The notes under the pieces are model-generated. The model saw nothing but the letters and a program-made list of their open reading frames with translations. It made no database searches and had not been told where the DNA came from. A stretch of 64,000 bases of DNA from contig JAWNGF010000008.1 of assembly GCA_037039685.1 (NCBI GenBank), positions 1,612,001 through 1,676,000 of the forward strand, in the 5' to 3' direction. Both the position numbers and the translations under genes were made by a program. Source of the DNA: Ceratobasidium sp. AG-K (taxonomy: Eukaryota; Basidiomycota; Agaricomycetes; Cantharellales; Ceratobasidiaceae). This document shows positions 52,220 to 61,646 of this stretch, in pieces (the first letter of the stretch is position 1; every line of letters starts with the position of its first letter).

Positions 52220-54189
52220 TTTCCCGACTCGGGTTCCTCTTCAATTCTTCCTTCTCTTCCTTTGAGGTTAGGTTCCTCCTTTTTCCATTCCTTCTCCGGG
52301 CACTTGGCAAGCATGTGTTTGTCTGCTCCGCATTTCAGGCAGCGTTTCAAGGAAATCCTAGCCTTGTAAACCTCGTCTGGAAGTCTCTTTGTAGAGCTGG
52401 AGGGTGCCGTTACTGTCTTCTTCCCCATCGTGTTCTTGATTGCTTGTAGTTTCTGATCAATGGATATTGCGATTGATATCCATCGGTCAAGGGACAGTTC
52501 TCGTTCTGTCCCATCTTTGTTGATCAGGGTAAGTTCGAAACGAGCCAGTTCGGTTTTGACTTCAGGCTTCAACCCTTCCTTGAATTGGTTGATCAGAGCT
52601 TCCTGACCCCAGTTTACGTCTACCAGAAGATATCAGAATTACGAAGTGTAGTTTGCTACTGAGTTGTTCTGTTTGCATTTTCGGATGTCCGATTTGGCTT
52701 TAGCTTTTTTGTTGGGATTGCTGAACTGTTCCATGAAGTGTGCCTTGAAACTTTCCCATGAGGCAAGGTTTTGGTTATTCTCCCATTGGTTAAGCAATCG
52801 TAAGAGTACTTGTGCCCAGTGAGTGGCGGCTTTGTTCTCGGATTTCAAGTTTGCTAGAGCTTCGCGGATCCTTTCTTCGTTGGAAGTGTATTGATCGCCT
52901 AGACGTACAAAGTAGCTCTCCATTTGTGTGATGAACATTTTGGCACCTTCTCCTTTCTTTCTGTTGAAGGCTTCTGGATGAGTCACCTTGGGACAGCGTG
53001 GTCCGCTACCGATGTTTGGGTTCTCGGTCAGTCGTTGGATTCTTAATTCTAATTCGTCGATCCTGGTAGATTCTGCGTCTGGATGTGGTGGAGAATTTGA
53101 TCGCCTGGAGGGGATCCCGTGCAGGGATGCTTTGTCCATTTCTTCTCGCATATTGTTGATAGCTTCCTGAACTTCCGTGATTTTGGCAGTGAAGGAGGTT
53201 CCTTCCTGTCGTAAGGTTTCTAGTCCTTGTGTTACTGCCTCGTTCCATTCGAGTTGTCCTTGTCTTGTAGTGTTGAGTTCTTTGCGTACATTGTTTATGA
53301 GTCCTTGAGTGTTAGTAACCTCATTTCAAAGGCGGGTTACGTCTTGACCAACAAGAAAAGAATTATGTTCGCCATTTCTTGCTGAGTTCAGGATGTCCGT
53401 CAATGTGCCTTGTAGGGTGTTGATGGAGTCGTTAAAGATTTGCTGGTTGTTTGCAAGGACTTGTGTGGCCTGTTCTAGGCCACTAAGCCTTCGATCAACA
53501 GTGACTCTCATTCTGTCTATGACCCTAATGACAGCATTGTGTCTTCCTTCTAGAAGGTTGTCTAGATCGTCTAGATTACTGATTACAGTCCTGCTGCTGG
53601 AGCTGGAACTTGAACTTGAGCTTCCTGGATCCTCAGCGTTTTGTTGTACTGGGGCCGATTGTTCGGAGTAACCCTGTGGAACATATGGTGGGGCCGGAAT
53701 CGCTGGTGTAACTGGCTGGGAAGCGATTGGAATTGGTCCTGCGTTGGTGATGGTTCCTCCAATTTGAGGGACTGTAGGAACATGTGGTGTAGGAGGAGGT
53801 CTAATGGGAACGAGCGACACACCCCCATGAGCTTCGGGTTGGGGAGAAAAGAACTGTCTCCTAGACCCTAGTGGCCACAAGGGACGTGATGGCCCTGGAC
53901 TTCCGGTTGAAATGCGGATTACAGCAGGAGTGGGGTCATTTGTAAGATCTCCTGGTTCTCTATTCGTGATAGTGGGTTCTTCTTCTTGTAGCGTTGTCAT
54001 GTTGGCAATGCCAAAGGCTCCCAGCATTGATGTTTGACTTTGGGAACGTGATTGGATAGGTCCTCCCGCTTGAGCTTGTGCGATATCTTGCTCGTTTAGT
54101 GATCCTGTGGGCCTTGCGGCTCGACTGGGTCCTCTTCTTGTTGATATAGTGGATGAGGGACGTGATCCTCCATCTTCTTGAATAGACAT
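52201..54189 (-). pseudogene. gag: gag of A5, nonsense codons
   Basis: ATG at 54189 (MSIQEDGGS). Stops in frame are a TGA near 53325 (Arg CGA in LRNEV) and a TAA and a TGA near 52630-52638 (NYTS then stop, F, stop). The CCHC knuckle is CLKCGADKHMLAKC. The rest of the frame is continuous, so it is a point-mutated full-length gag. Confidence 0.92.
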
Positions 54190-54218
54190 GTTTGTATGTT
54201 GTTAAGCTTGTTTTGTAA

Positions 54219-54684
54219 TGTCGTCACCTTCTTCTTGGTGGCTATGAGACAAGCCGCAATGGAGAGTGGACGGCACTAAGACCTGAGTGACCTCTTGAAC
54301 CGCAACACACTTAAGTGTCTGTAGGCTCTTGAGGGTAGGGGTGGTTCAAAGTGTCACTCTAAGGGGATGTTTTGACGAGACAAAACAAGCTGGGGTTACC
54401 AGGCTTGTTGGTCCTCTATATATATATCAGAAGTGGCCGAGTCATACAAAGCATAGCCACATGAGTCATAGCAGTCCACCAGTCAGGAGTGTCCATGTGA
54501 GTCATGCTGTATGAACAGACATGACTTGTACAAAGCACAGCCGCGTTACACAATGTAACACATAACCACAAGAAGGTGGCAAAGTGGCAGGAAAAACAAG
54601 GGAAAGACAAACAAAGCACAAACACACGCAACAAGAGAGGAAGAGACGTAGGTGAGTCCGATGGCGAGAGCATGGCTCACGACA
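54219..54684 (-). repeat. A5 5' LTR (466 bp)
   Basis: On the minus strand it is followed by TT and the self-primer site ACAAAACAAGCT. The 3' end reads AAGAAGGTGACGACA, slightly changed from the usual GCTTACGACA. Confidence 0.94.
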
Positions 54685-54689
54685 CCTTA

Positions 54690-57600
54690 ATGGAAGATCT
54701 TCTGGATAAAATCAAGGATGCAAAAATTTTCTCCAAGATTGATCTGTGCATGGGTTTCAACAATATCAGAATTAGGGAAGGGGATGAATGGAAGACAGCC
54801 TTCAGAACCAAGGAAGGCCTGTTCAAATACATTGTCATGCCATTTGGACTAAAAAATGCACCTGCCATATTCCAAAGATACATGAACCACATCTTCCACA
54901 ACCTTATCGACGTATGTGTCATAGTATACATTGATGACATCCTAGTCTTCTCTAAAGACAGAAGCCAACATACTATAGATGTCAGGAAGGTGCTGAAGAT
55001 CTTACTGGATGAAAACCTATTTGCAAAACTCCCGAAATGCGAATTCTTTGTCACCAAACTTACATATACTGGACTTGGAATCAGTGATTCTGGCATCTCT
55101 ATGGAGGAAGAGAAGGTCAAGGCAATAAAGGAATGGAAGGAACCAAAAACGGTCAAGCAGGTTCAGGCATTCCTAGGATTTGCAAACTTCTACCAAAGAT
55201 TTGTACCAAATTTTAGCCGTTTAGCAAAACCCTTAACAACCCTTACAAGAAAGGATAACAAATGGAAATGGGAGAAGGATCAACAGGAGGCTTTTGATGC
55301 CCTGAAAGCAGAAATTAGCAAGGAGCCCACACTACGCCATCCTGACCCTGAGAAACCCTTTTTTCTGGAAACGGATGCGAGCGGAGTAGCAATGGGGGCA
55401 ATTCTGTCCCAAAGGCAAGACAATGGCTACCTACACCCTATAGCATTCCTATCAAAATCCTTCAATGAGGCCCAGCTCAACTACAATGTCCATGACAAGG
55501 AACTTATGGTGATCATAGAATCACTAACACATTGGAGGTTATACCTTGAGGGAACAAAGGATCCAATCACTATCTACACCGATCACAGGAACCTACAGTT
55601 CTGGAAGGAAGCCAGAACGTTCAACTGTCGACATGCAAGATGGCATCAACTACTGGCTTCCTACAACTTTGATATCATATACCGTCCTGGAATCCTTTTG
55701 TCTAAGCCAGACCTGTTGTCAAGACACTCTGACCATGAGGATATTCCCACACCGGAACAAATTATGATATCCGCTGAAAAATTTAAAGGATTTATGGGGC
55801 AGATGAACACAGACATTATGGCAACTATCAAAGAGGCACAAGAAACTGATGAAGGACTGGCAAAAATCAAGGAAATCTGCAAATCAAGGGAAAAGCTACC
55901 AAGAACCCTGCAACACAGCGCAAAAGATTACAACTTCAAGGAGGGACTAATATGGTACAAAGGGAAACTTTACATCCCGGAAGATAAGGAAGCCAGACTG
56001 TCCGTCATGCAACTACACCACAACTCAAGGATTGCAGGGCATCAGGGACAAGCCAGGACGTTGGAACTAATAGCAAGAAGATACTTCTGGCCAGGGATGA
56101 AGCAGAGCGTAAACAGATACGTGGAATCCTGTGAGACCTGCCAACAAACAAGGGGATCAAAGTCAATAGTACTGATCAAACCTCTAGAAATTCCAAAAGG
56201 TCCCTGGGAAGACATAGCATTCGACTTTGTAGTGAAATTGCCAAAATCCAGAGGGTCAGACAGCATCATGGTAGTGGTGGACCGGTTCTCAAGAATGGCG
56301 CAGTTCATACCCTGCAAAGAATCTCACATGGCAAGCGAGCTGGCAAATCTTTTTATCACAAATGTTTGGAAACTACACGGCTTTCCAAAAAGCACAATCT
56401 CAGACCGAGGGACTACTTTCAATTCTAAACTTATGAAGGCCGTTTACGAGAGAATTGGAACTAGCCCAAGCTTCAGCACTGCCTACCACCCCCAGACAGA
56501 TGGAGTAACGGAAAGAATCAACCAATGGATGGAAGGCTGGCTACGTTCCTTTATCAACTACCGGCAAGATGATTGGGTGGACTTGTTACCTATTGCAGAA
56601 TTCAGTTATAATCTGCAGAAGCACCGTGTAACAGGGATTTCCCCTTTTGCAATAGTCTATGGCAGGGAACCATTGTGGAACATCTCATCAGAAGAAACAA
56701 CGGTTCCTGAAGCAAACACCATCACGGAAAAATGGTGTAGCATCCACAATGAAGCTATTGCATCAATGGAAAACCAAAGGCTCCCGGAGGAAGAACCAAA
56801 AAACGAGTGCCAGGAAGGAGATCTAGTATGGCTGTTGGGAAGAAACATCCAAACAAAAAGACCCTCAAAGAAACTGGATAACAAGAAGCATGGACCATTT
56901 GTTGTGAAGCGGAAGATAGGATCACATGCTTATGAGCTCACTCTGCCAGCAACAATGAGGGTGCACCCTGTTTTCCACATTGACTTGCTCAGCCCTTACA
57001 TAGAAGACACAGAGTTCAAGCAAAACCAACCCCAACCACCGCCAATAATTACTGAAGAAGGAGAAGAAGAATATGAAGTAGAAAAGATTTTGGACTGGAA
57101 GGAGACAAAGGATGGTCTTTTTTACAGGGTCAGATGGAAGGGTTATGGAAGTGAAGAAGACATGGAACAAAGGGCGGAAGACTTTGGTCACCTTTCTAAG
57201 ATCATCAAGGACCTTCTACGCCAACACCCCAAGGCTCCCACACCATCTAACTATGTTCCAGGAAAGATAAAAGGCAGAGGGGGCGCAACTGGTAGTGGTA
57301 CTTGCAAAACTTGCTCATTATCCAACTCGCTCTACACACTCCATGCTCTAAATCTTTTTTGCTCCTCACAATGCCCACTGTCACCCACTCTACAATTACC
57401 AACAACCTCATCTGCGTTCTTGAAGGGCCAGCCTTCCAAACAGCGCGCATCCTGGACTCAGGAGCGGCCCTCTATGTATTCAAACGGTCTCAACAAGGCC
57501 CCAGGCGCATGCAATACCATGTGTTGGACAACGTGCTCCACTCAGACCTGGGGGAATTCCAATGGGTGGGAAAAAAATGGCCAACACGGATGCAATTGCA

Positions 57601-57758
57601 GCGGAAGGACATATTTGTCTGCAGAGGATGCGCCGCCTTTCAAGTCTCTGAGGTCGTGCTGTTGTCCACCCACATGCTTGGGGTGGTGGAATGGGGCCAA
57701 GAAGGCGCCTACAGCAGCAAATGGGTCCCAGGATATGAAGGGAGGCCACCGTCCCTGA
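54690..57758 (+). CDS. pol: pol of A4, second part (RT to chromodomain)
   Basis: Joins 47444 after A5 in frame (MPL then MEDLLDKIKD). RT YIDD, RNase H (LETDASGVAMG), integrase HHCC and DDE (FDFVV, SDRGTTF, DGVTERI), GPF and chromodomain (EYEVEKI, RWKGY) are all intact. The tail to 57758 overlaps ORF3. Open sequence upstream of 54690 belongs to the A5 LTR and is not part of the gene. Confidence 0.9.
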   Translation: MEDLLDKIKDAKIFSKIDLCMGFNNIRIREGDEWKTAFRTKEGLFKYIVMPFGLKNAPAIFQRYMNHIFHNLIDVCVIVYIDDILVFSKDRSQHTIDVRKVLKILLDENLFAKLPKCEFFVTKLTYTGLGISDSGISMEEEKVKAIKEWKEPKTVKQVQAFLGFANFYQRFVPNFSRLAKPLTTLTRKDNKWKWEKDQQEAFDALKAEISKEPTLRHPDPEKPFFLETDASGVAMGAILSQRQDNGYLHPIAFLSKSFNEAQLNYNVHDKELMVIIESLTHWRLYLEGTKDPITIYTDHRNLQFWKEARTFNCRHARWHQLLASYNFDIIYRPGILLSKPDLLSRHSDHEDIPTPEQIMISAEKFKGFMGQMNTDIMATIKEAQETDEGLAKIKEICKSREKLPRTLQHSAKDYNFKEGLIWYKGKLYIPEDKEARLSVMQLHHNSRIAGHQGQARTLELIARRYFWPGMKQSVNRYVESCETCQQTRGSKSIVLIKPLEIPKGPWEDIAFDFVVKLPKSRGSDSIMVVVDRFSRMAQFIPCKESHMASELANLFITNVWKLHGFPKSTISDRGTTFNSKLMKAVYERIGTSPSFSTAYHPQTDGVTERINQWMEGWLRSFINYRQDDWVDLLPIAEFSYNLQKHRVTGISPFAIVYGREPLWNISSEETTVPEANTITEKWCSIHNEAIASMENQRLPEEEPKNECQEGDLVWLLGRNIQTKRPSKKLDNKKHGPFVVKRKIGSHAYELTLPATMRVHPVFHIDLLSPYIEDTEFKQNQPQPPPIITEEGEEEYEVEKILDWKETKDGLFYRVRWKGYGSEEDMEQRAEDFGHLSKIIKDLLRQHPKAPTPSNYVPGKIKGRGGATGSGTCKTCSLSNSLYTLHALNLFCSSQCPLSPTLQLPTTSSAFLKGQPSKQRASWTQERPSMYSNGLNKAPGACNTMCWTTCSTQTWGNSNGWEKNGQHGCNCSGRTYLSAEDAPPFKSLRSCCCPPTCLGWWNGAKKAPTAANGSQDMKGGHRP

Positions 57759-58135
57759 GACCCCGATGGAACAACACCTGGGATGCAAACTTCAAGAAGG
57801 ACCTGGCAGACTGGAGGATGGAGAGGGGGCGCTACCAAAGGGAGAAGTTTGAGTGGAAACCATACTGGTGGCAGGAGAAGGATGTGGATGTGTCGCAATG
57901 GAAGGAGGTAGAGGGGGATGTGCGCATGTGGGATAAGGACTTTGTGGAGCTGCAGGAGAGGGTCTTGGACTGGTCAAAGGCGGACTGGACAAAGGTGGAG
58001 ACATGGGAAGAGTGGGAGAAGTTCTTGGACAAACCAGGTAATACTGCGTTCAACCCAATTGACTTGACCATCAAGGAGGACGAGGGGCTTGAAGAGCACT
58101 TGCTAGCCAGGATCATGGATTGCAAGATCCAATGA
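57371..58135 (+). CDS. ORF3 of A4 (254 aa)
   Basis: ATG at 57371 (MPTVTHSTITNN), same length as A1 ORF3. CxxC (VCRGCAAF), Trp-rich acidic C-terminal half, NPIDLTIKEDEGLEE, stop TGA at 58133-58135, then the polypurine tract. It is open in a copy whose gag is frameshifted. Relative to A1 it shows many silent or conservative changes, and the pol tail in the other frame changes more. Confidence 0.85.
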   Translation: MPTVTHSTITNNLICVLEGPAFQTARILDSGAALYVFKRSQQGPRRMQYHVLDNVLHSDLGEFQWVGKKWPTRMQLQRKDIFVCRGCAAFQVSEVVLLSTHMLGVVEWGQEGAYSSKWVPGYEGRPPSLRPRWNNTWDANFKKDLADWRMERGRYQREKFEWKPYWWQEKDVDVSQWKEVEGDVRMWDKDFVELQERVLDWSKADWTKVETWEEWEKFLDKPGNTAFNPIDLTIKEDEGLEEHLLARIMDCKIQ

Positions 58136-58178
58136 AGCCCATCCAGGTCCCCTAGATGGACTCTTAAGGGGGAGTAAT

Positions 58179-58646
58179 GTTGTGAGCTAGCTCACTCCAT
58201 TGGACTTGTCTTTCATCTTGCCCTTCTGTTCTCTCTTTTGTTGTTCTGTTTGTTGTGTTGTTTGTTGTTTCCTGTGCCGCGTTGCCACGTCCTTGTGGTT
58301 TTTCTGTTACATTGTGTAACGCGGCTGTGCTTTGTATGAGTCATGACTGCCTGCGCAGCATGACTCACTTGGACACTCCTGACTGGCTTGCTTGTGTGAC
58401 TTGTGTGGCTGCGTCCTGTATGACTCGGCCTGTTTCTGAATATATATAGAGGACCAACAAGCCTGGTAACCCCAGCTTGTTTTGTCTCGTCAAACATCCC
58501 TTTTGAGTGACACTTCAAACCACCCCTACCCTCAAGAGCCTACAGACACTTAAGTGTGTTGCGGTCCAAGAGGTCATTTAGGTCTTAGTGCCGTCCACTC
58601 TCCATCGCGGCTTGTCTCATAGCCACTAAAGAAGAGGCTTACGACA
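58179..58646 (+). repeat. A4 3' LTR (468 bp)
   Basis: Preceded by TTAAGGGGGAGTAA. Begins TGTTGTGAGC, a C-to-T change from the usual TGTCGTGAGC. Followed by TGATA and family C gag. Confidence 0.95.
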
Positions 58647-58774
58647 TGATAGGGAGTTTCAGGGGCTGGTGGTGCCAGAGGCCCTTTGCCTTTTAGAGAT
58701 GTGGATGGGATTGACATTGATGCCATGGTTTGTCTGTAGGATTCTGCCAAATTAGATTGACTCCTGTTGAACAT
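58647..58774 (-). pseudogene. gag: Family C gag, N-terminal part
   Basis: Either ATG 58774 (MFNRSQSNLAESYRQT) or ATG 58726 (MASMSIPSTSLKGKG) may be the start; both are in frame. The segment ends APETPY at the A4 insertion and continues at 44165 (HQTCFSEPPPSKKEG). It is a Ser/Pro-rich, likely disordered N-terminus. Confidence 0.75.
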
Positions 58775-59181
58775 CAGCTATAATAAGTGCGCTTCCTGGT
58801 GTGCTTTGACCAAATCTGGCTAGTAGTGTTGGTAGAAAGTATGTCCCCTGGGTAGAGACGGAAAGTGTAGGGGGAACCTAGTTGATGGTAGGTCCAAGGC
58901 AAAGGTATCAGAGGTCCTTGTTCCAATAGAATATGTGAGTGGTGCTTCCTGATTAGGTGGCAAGGCTCAGTGATATCAGAGGATAAGGGATGTTGTCAAC
59001 AGGCTAATGGGTGTGAGCTGCAGTATGCCTTGATGTGTGAATGATGCAGGAGAGAGATGGGGCTGTTAGCTGATCAATGGTGAAGGGTGTGCTGTGCTCA
59101 GAGATGACCCAGTGATGAAAGACCTGGTTCCAACAGCAACAAGGGCTGTATCCGCGACAAAGGCAAGAAGACTTGTTCTAG
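58775..59181 (-). other. Family C leader with self-primer binding site at 59179-59168
   Basis: On the minus strand the 5' LTR is followed by CT and then AGAACAAGTCTT (59179-59168). This is the exact reverse complement of AAGACTTGTTCT at 59330-59319, about 30 nt downstream of the LTR TATA (59363-59356). The two-base offset and 12-nt match are the same as in family A. The remaining leader has no ORF I can support. Confidence 0.75.
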
Positions 59182-60088
59182 TGTCACAACCCTAGCCAAA
59201 CCTTGGAGGCCAAGACTCCACAGGTGGTGAGGGTGGGGGTTGGACAACAACAGAGGTCAAATGTGTGGCACTAAGACCTAAGTGGTTCACACAGGGAGTG
59301 ATAGGGGAAAACGACAAAAGAACAAGTCTTGTGGGGGCAAGACTTGTGTTGCTGGTATATATACTAACTACTGTGGTGTCGTGAGCAGGCTCACTCCATC
59401 GGACTCGCCCGTTGTCTCGCCCGCATGTCCCCTTCTTTGTGTTGTGTTTCCATTTCCGTTCGCCGCGTTGCCACCTTCTTGTGGTTGTTCTGTTACATTG
59501 TGTAACGCGGCTGTGCTTTGTACAAGTCATGTCTGTTCATACAGCATGACTCACATGGACACTCCTGACTGGTTGACTGCTTTGACTCTTGTGGCTACGC
59601 CTTGTATGACTCGGCCACTTCTTGATTATATATAGAGGACCAACAAGCCTGGCAAACCCAGCTTGTTTTGTCTCATCAAACATCCCCTTTGAGTGACACT
59701 TTGAACCACCCCTACCCTCAAGAGCCTACAGACACTTAAGTGTGTTGCGGTTCAAGAGGTCACTTAGGTCTTAGTGCCGTCCACTCTCCATTGCGGCTTG
59801 TCTCATAGCCACTAAGAAGAAGCTTACAACATGTGGCTATGTACAATAGAGAGGATGCAACAAAGGAAACCAAAACAAGAGAAAGCAAGAGAACAAGAGA
59901 AGCAAGGACAGAACAAAGGAAACATGAGAAGTCCCTGGACAGCTAGGAGAACAAGGGAGCAGGCCAGGCAGGCATGTCCTGTGGTCATGGCATACATAAA
60001 GGCAACTATATGCGCTGAGGCAAGGAGAACAAGACCAAACATGAGACAAACAGAACAACAAAGAGAGGAATGAGAAAAGGTTGTGACA
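59182..60088 (-). repeat. Family C 5' LTR (447 bp), interrupted by a family A solo LTR
   Basis: The native halves are 59182-59376 and 59837-60088. The terminal inverted repeat is TGTCACAACC. The nested LTR lies about a dozen bases upstream of the TATA element of this LTR, which would separate it from its U3. Confidence 0.93.
59377..59831 (+). repeat. Family A solo LTR (455 bp) in the family C 5' LTR
   Basis: Begins TGTCGTGAGCAGGC and ends GCTTACAACA, with a perfect TGTGG duplication at 59372-59376 and 59832-59836. Confidence 0.94.
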
Positions 60089-60093
60089 TATCT

Positions 60094-61042
60094 CCCACAT
60101 GCTCAGGTTTGCATTCAGCTGTACTTCATCATTAATGGCTGTTTCACTCAACACAAGTAGTCTACTGACTTTAAGCCGCTTGAGATGACTCTGGATCCGC
60201 TGGTAGCATTCCAGCACTTGGCCTGTGTTTCCCACAGCATCCACATATCTTTGCGGCACACCTCTTGCCAACTTTTGTTCAACAATCCAAAGTTTGGCAC
60301 TGATTCCTCTTTTAGCACTCCTATCAGCTTCAGATATGCCAGACGCATATAGCAACCTACACACATAGGTTCTTCATGCTTGCCGACATTCTTGGGTTTG
60401 CCACACCATTGAGGTGTTGACTGAGGTCTTCAAGCAGGGAATCCAGCTTTGTTTGTAGGTCATTAAACCCATTGTTCTTGGTGGCTGCACTCTGCACACA
60501 GTGTCTCAACCCAACTCTCTAGGAAACAAGTGCAAGCTCACCTTGAACACTTCAACAAGGTTGTTGAACCCATCAATGGCAGCTTTGAATGGCAGGAACA
60601 CCTTGGCTGTCAAGCCAAGTGCTTTTAGTAGCAGCTTGAGGCCAGGTCATTCTGCCACACTTGGTTCTTCTTTGATCAGTTGTGTTATGTTAACGGGGGC
60701 CAAGTTCTGAGAGACCAGAAGGGTTGGTGCCAACCTGCAAGGTGGGGTACTGGCAAGCAGATTTTACATGGTGTTTGCTAGGCTATTGCTTGGAATGGAT
60801 TCTAGACCAACTGGAGCAGGTGACACCAAATTGATTGAAGAAGAGGGAGGATGAGACATGGGGTCAGAGGTGCTGGGCAGTGGAGTGGTTGCACGTCAAG
60901 AGTCCTGTGGCACAGCGCTTAAACTCCCAGTTGGTTTGGTCAAGTCTGGTAGGGAAGCCAAAGTATGGCTTCCTGAGCTTGCACCTGTTTTCTGTCTCAC
61001 GCAGTCTTTGGATTGTGAGTACTGGCTTTTGATTTTTTTCAT
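60094..61042 (-). pseudogene. NACHT-WD40 remnant: N-terminal region
   Basis: Likely start at the minus-strand ATG 61042 (MKKIKSQYSQSKDCV), followed by a Ser/Pro/Thr-rich stretch and then a helical segment (LTAKVFLPFKAAIDGFNNLVEVFK). An intron probably follows near 60540. Another helical exon holds VGNTGQVLECYQRIQSHLKRL. A short intron (donor GTCAGT, acceptor TACAG) leads to LNANLSMWEI at the C insertion point. In-frame stops (for example near 60890, 60765 and 60650) show decay. This matches the usual N-terminal layout of agaricomycete NACHT-WD40 proteins, as I recall it. Confidence 0.7.
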
Positions 61043-61355
61043 GGCTATTCTCGAGTGTGGTGGCGCTGATGGACAGGGTCACACTGTGAGCGCTAAGATA
61101 AATGATTGAGATCCACGTTGTGGTCAAGTGACCTGGGAACTGTCCCGAAATAGGGAGCAATCAAAATACCGCATAGATGATCAACATGTTACTGGATGCG
61201 AGAATTGAAGGACACCAGCACACAATTTAAGGTGATGAGAATTCATTATATTCATGTTCGAAAATAAAATAAGGATGCACTTCAGCTGCACGAACCGTGC
61301 ACAGCCCAGAAACTTCGCCCCGTCTCGATGCCACAAACGAACACTGGGTTCTAGG

Positions 61356-61624
61356 TAAGTCCTAGAAATCCCATCGAGGGGACATCCAACCGCTTTCGGA
61401 GCGGGAACAGGGATAACCATCCAGAAATCATCACAAAACCCGGTGACGCACTCGGTTCCAACCCTGTCACTCGTCCTCTCGCTGTCAGTCATCCTCTAGG
61501 GCCACAACACTACCCCTCAGAGTTCACTCCGGATCCCGACGCATCCAAACTACCCTCGGACATTCCCCATATTCCCAACTACGAGTTGGGAGATTCACGC
61601 ATGTCGCCGAGTAAGCCAGCGTGA
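61356..61624 (+). other. Open frame without ATG, possible exon
   Basis: Open from a TAG at 61350-61352 to TGA 61622-61624. It is Pro/Ser-rich with readable stretches (QHYPSEFTPDPDASKL, PHIPNYELGDSRM). No start codon lies near its beginning and I do not recognise it. It could be the last exon of a host gene or a decayed retroelement Gag end. The opposite strand also has an open frame (61492-61181) of poorer composition. Confidence 0.25.
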
Positions 61625-61646
61625 ATCGAACGAGGCACCAGTTACC

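Larger units (their letters stand above)
47445..54684 (-). mobile_element. A5: family A element on the minus strand, inactivated
   Basis: LTRs 54219-54684 (5') and 47445-47910 (3'), 466 bp each. The CCTTA duplication places it in A4 pol. gag, pol and ORF3 each carry nonsense codons, mostly CGA to TGA. The subtype is that of A3 in pol, ORF3 and LTR. Confidence 0.95.
44171..58646 (+). mobile_element. A4: family A element in family C gag, split by A5
   Basis: TGATA duplication at 44166-44170 and 58647-58651. LTRs 44171-44638 and 58179-58646 (468 bp each, about a dozen differences by eye, so older than A1/A2). It has a frameshift in gag, one nonsense codon in pol, and A5 inserted in pol (CCTTA at 47440-47444 and 54685-54689). 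ORF3 is intact. Confidence 0.95.
28048..60088 (-). mobile_element. Family C chromovirus (minus strand), old, carrying seven nested family A insertions
   Basis: The outer LTRs are 28048-28494 (3') and 59182-60088 (5', interrupted). They have perfect ends TGTCACAACC...GGTTGTGACA, and both are 447 bp once the nested LTR is removed. The TATCT duplication at 28043-28047 and 60089-60093 proves that they are two ends of one element. Native pieces, 5' to 3', are leader and gag start (59181-58647), gag and pol start (44165-41225), RT thumb (39945-39883), RNase H start (39419-39307) and RNase H to chromodomain with ORF3 remnant (31583-28962). Every gap is closed by a target duplication. Several catalytic residues are lost, so the element is dead. 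Confidence 0.92.
17035..61042 (-). pseudogene. NACHT-WD40 (NLR/STAND-like) gene split by nested retroelements
   Basis: Four minus-strand blocks form one gene from N- to C-terminus: 61042-60094, 28047-26616 and 19411 to about 17035. The breaks are element C (28048-60088, duplication TATCT) and element A2 (19412-26615, duplication GCTGT). Joined across these duplications the protein sense continues (SMWEI then VDKPDK; AISAQL then FYACRYW). The order is an N-terminal helical domain, a NACHT NTPase, a winged-helix-like region and WD40 repeats. Such proteins are putative self/non-self or immune-type sensors in fungi, and roles for most are unknown. The gene also has internal stops and frameshifts, so it is dead here. 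Its 3' end meets the hairpin element at 17028. Confidence 0.85.

Noticed and set aside
54576..54689. N-terminal extension of the A4 pol frame
   Set aside because: The sequence upstream of 54690 is A5 LTR; the open frame is chance read-through across the insertion boundary.
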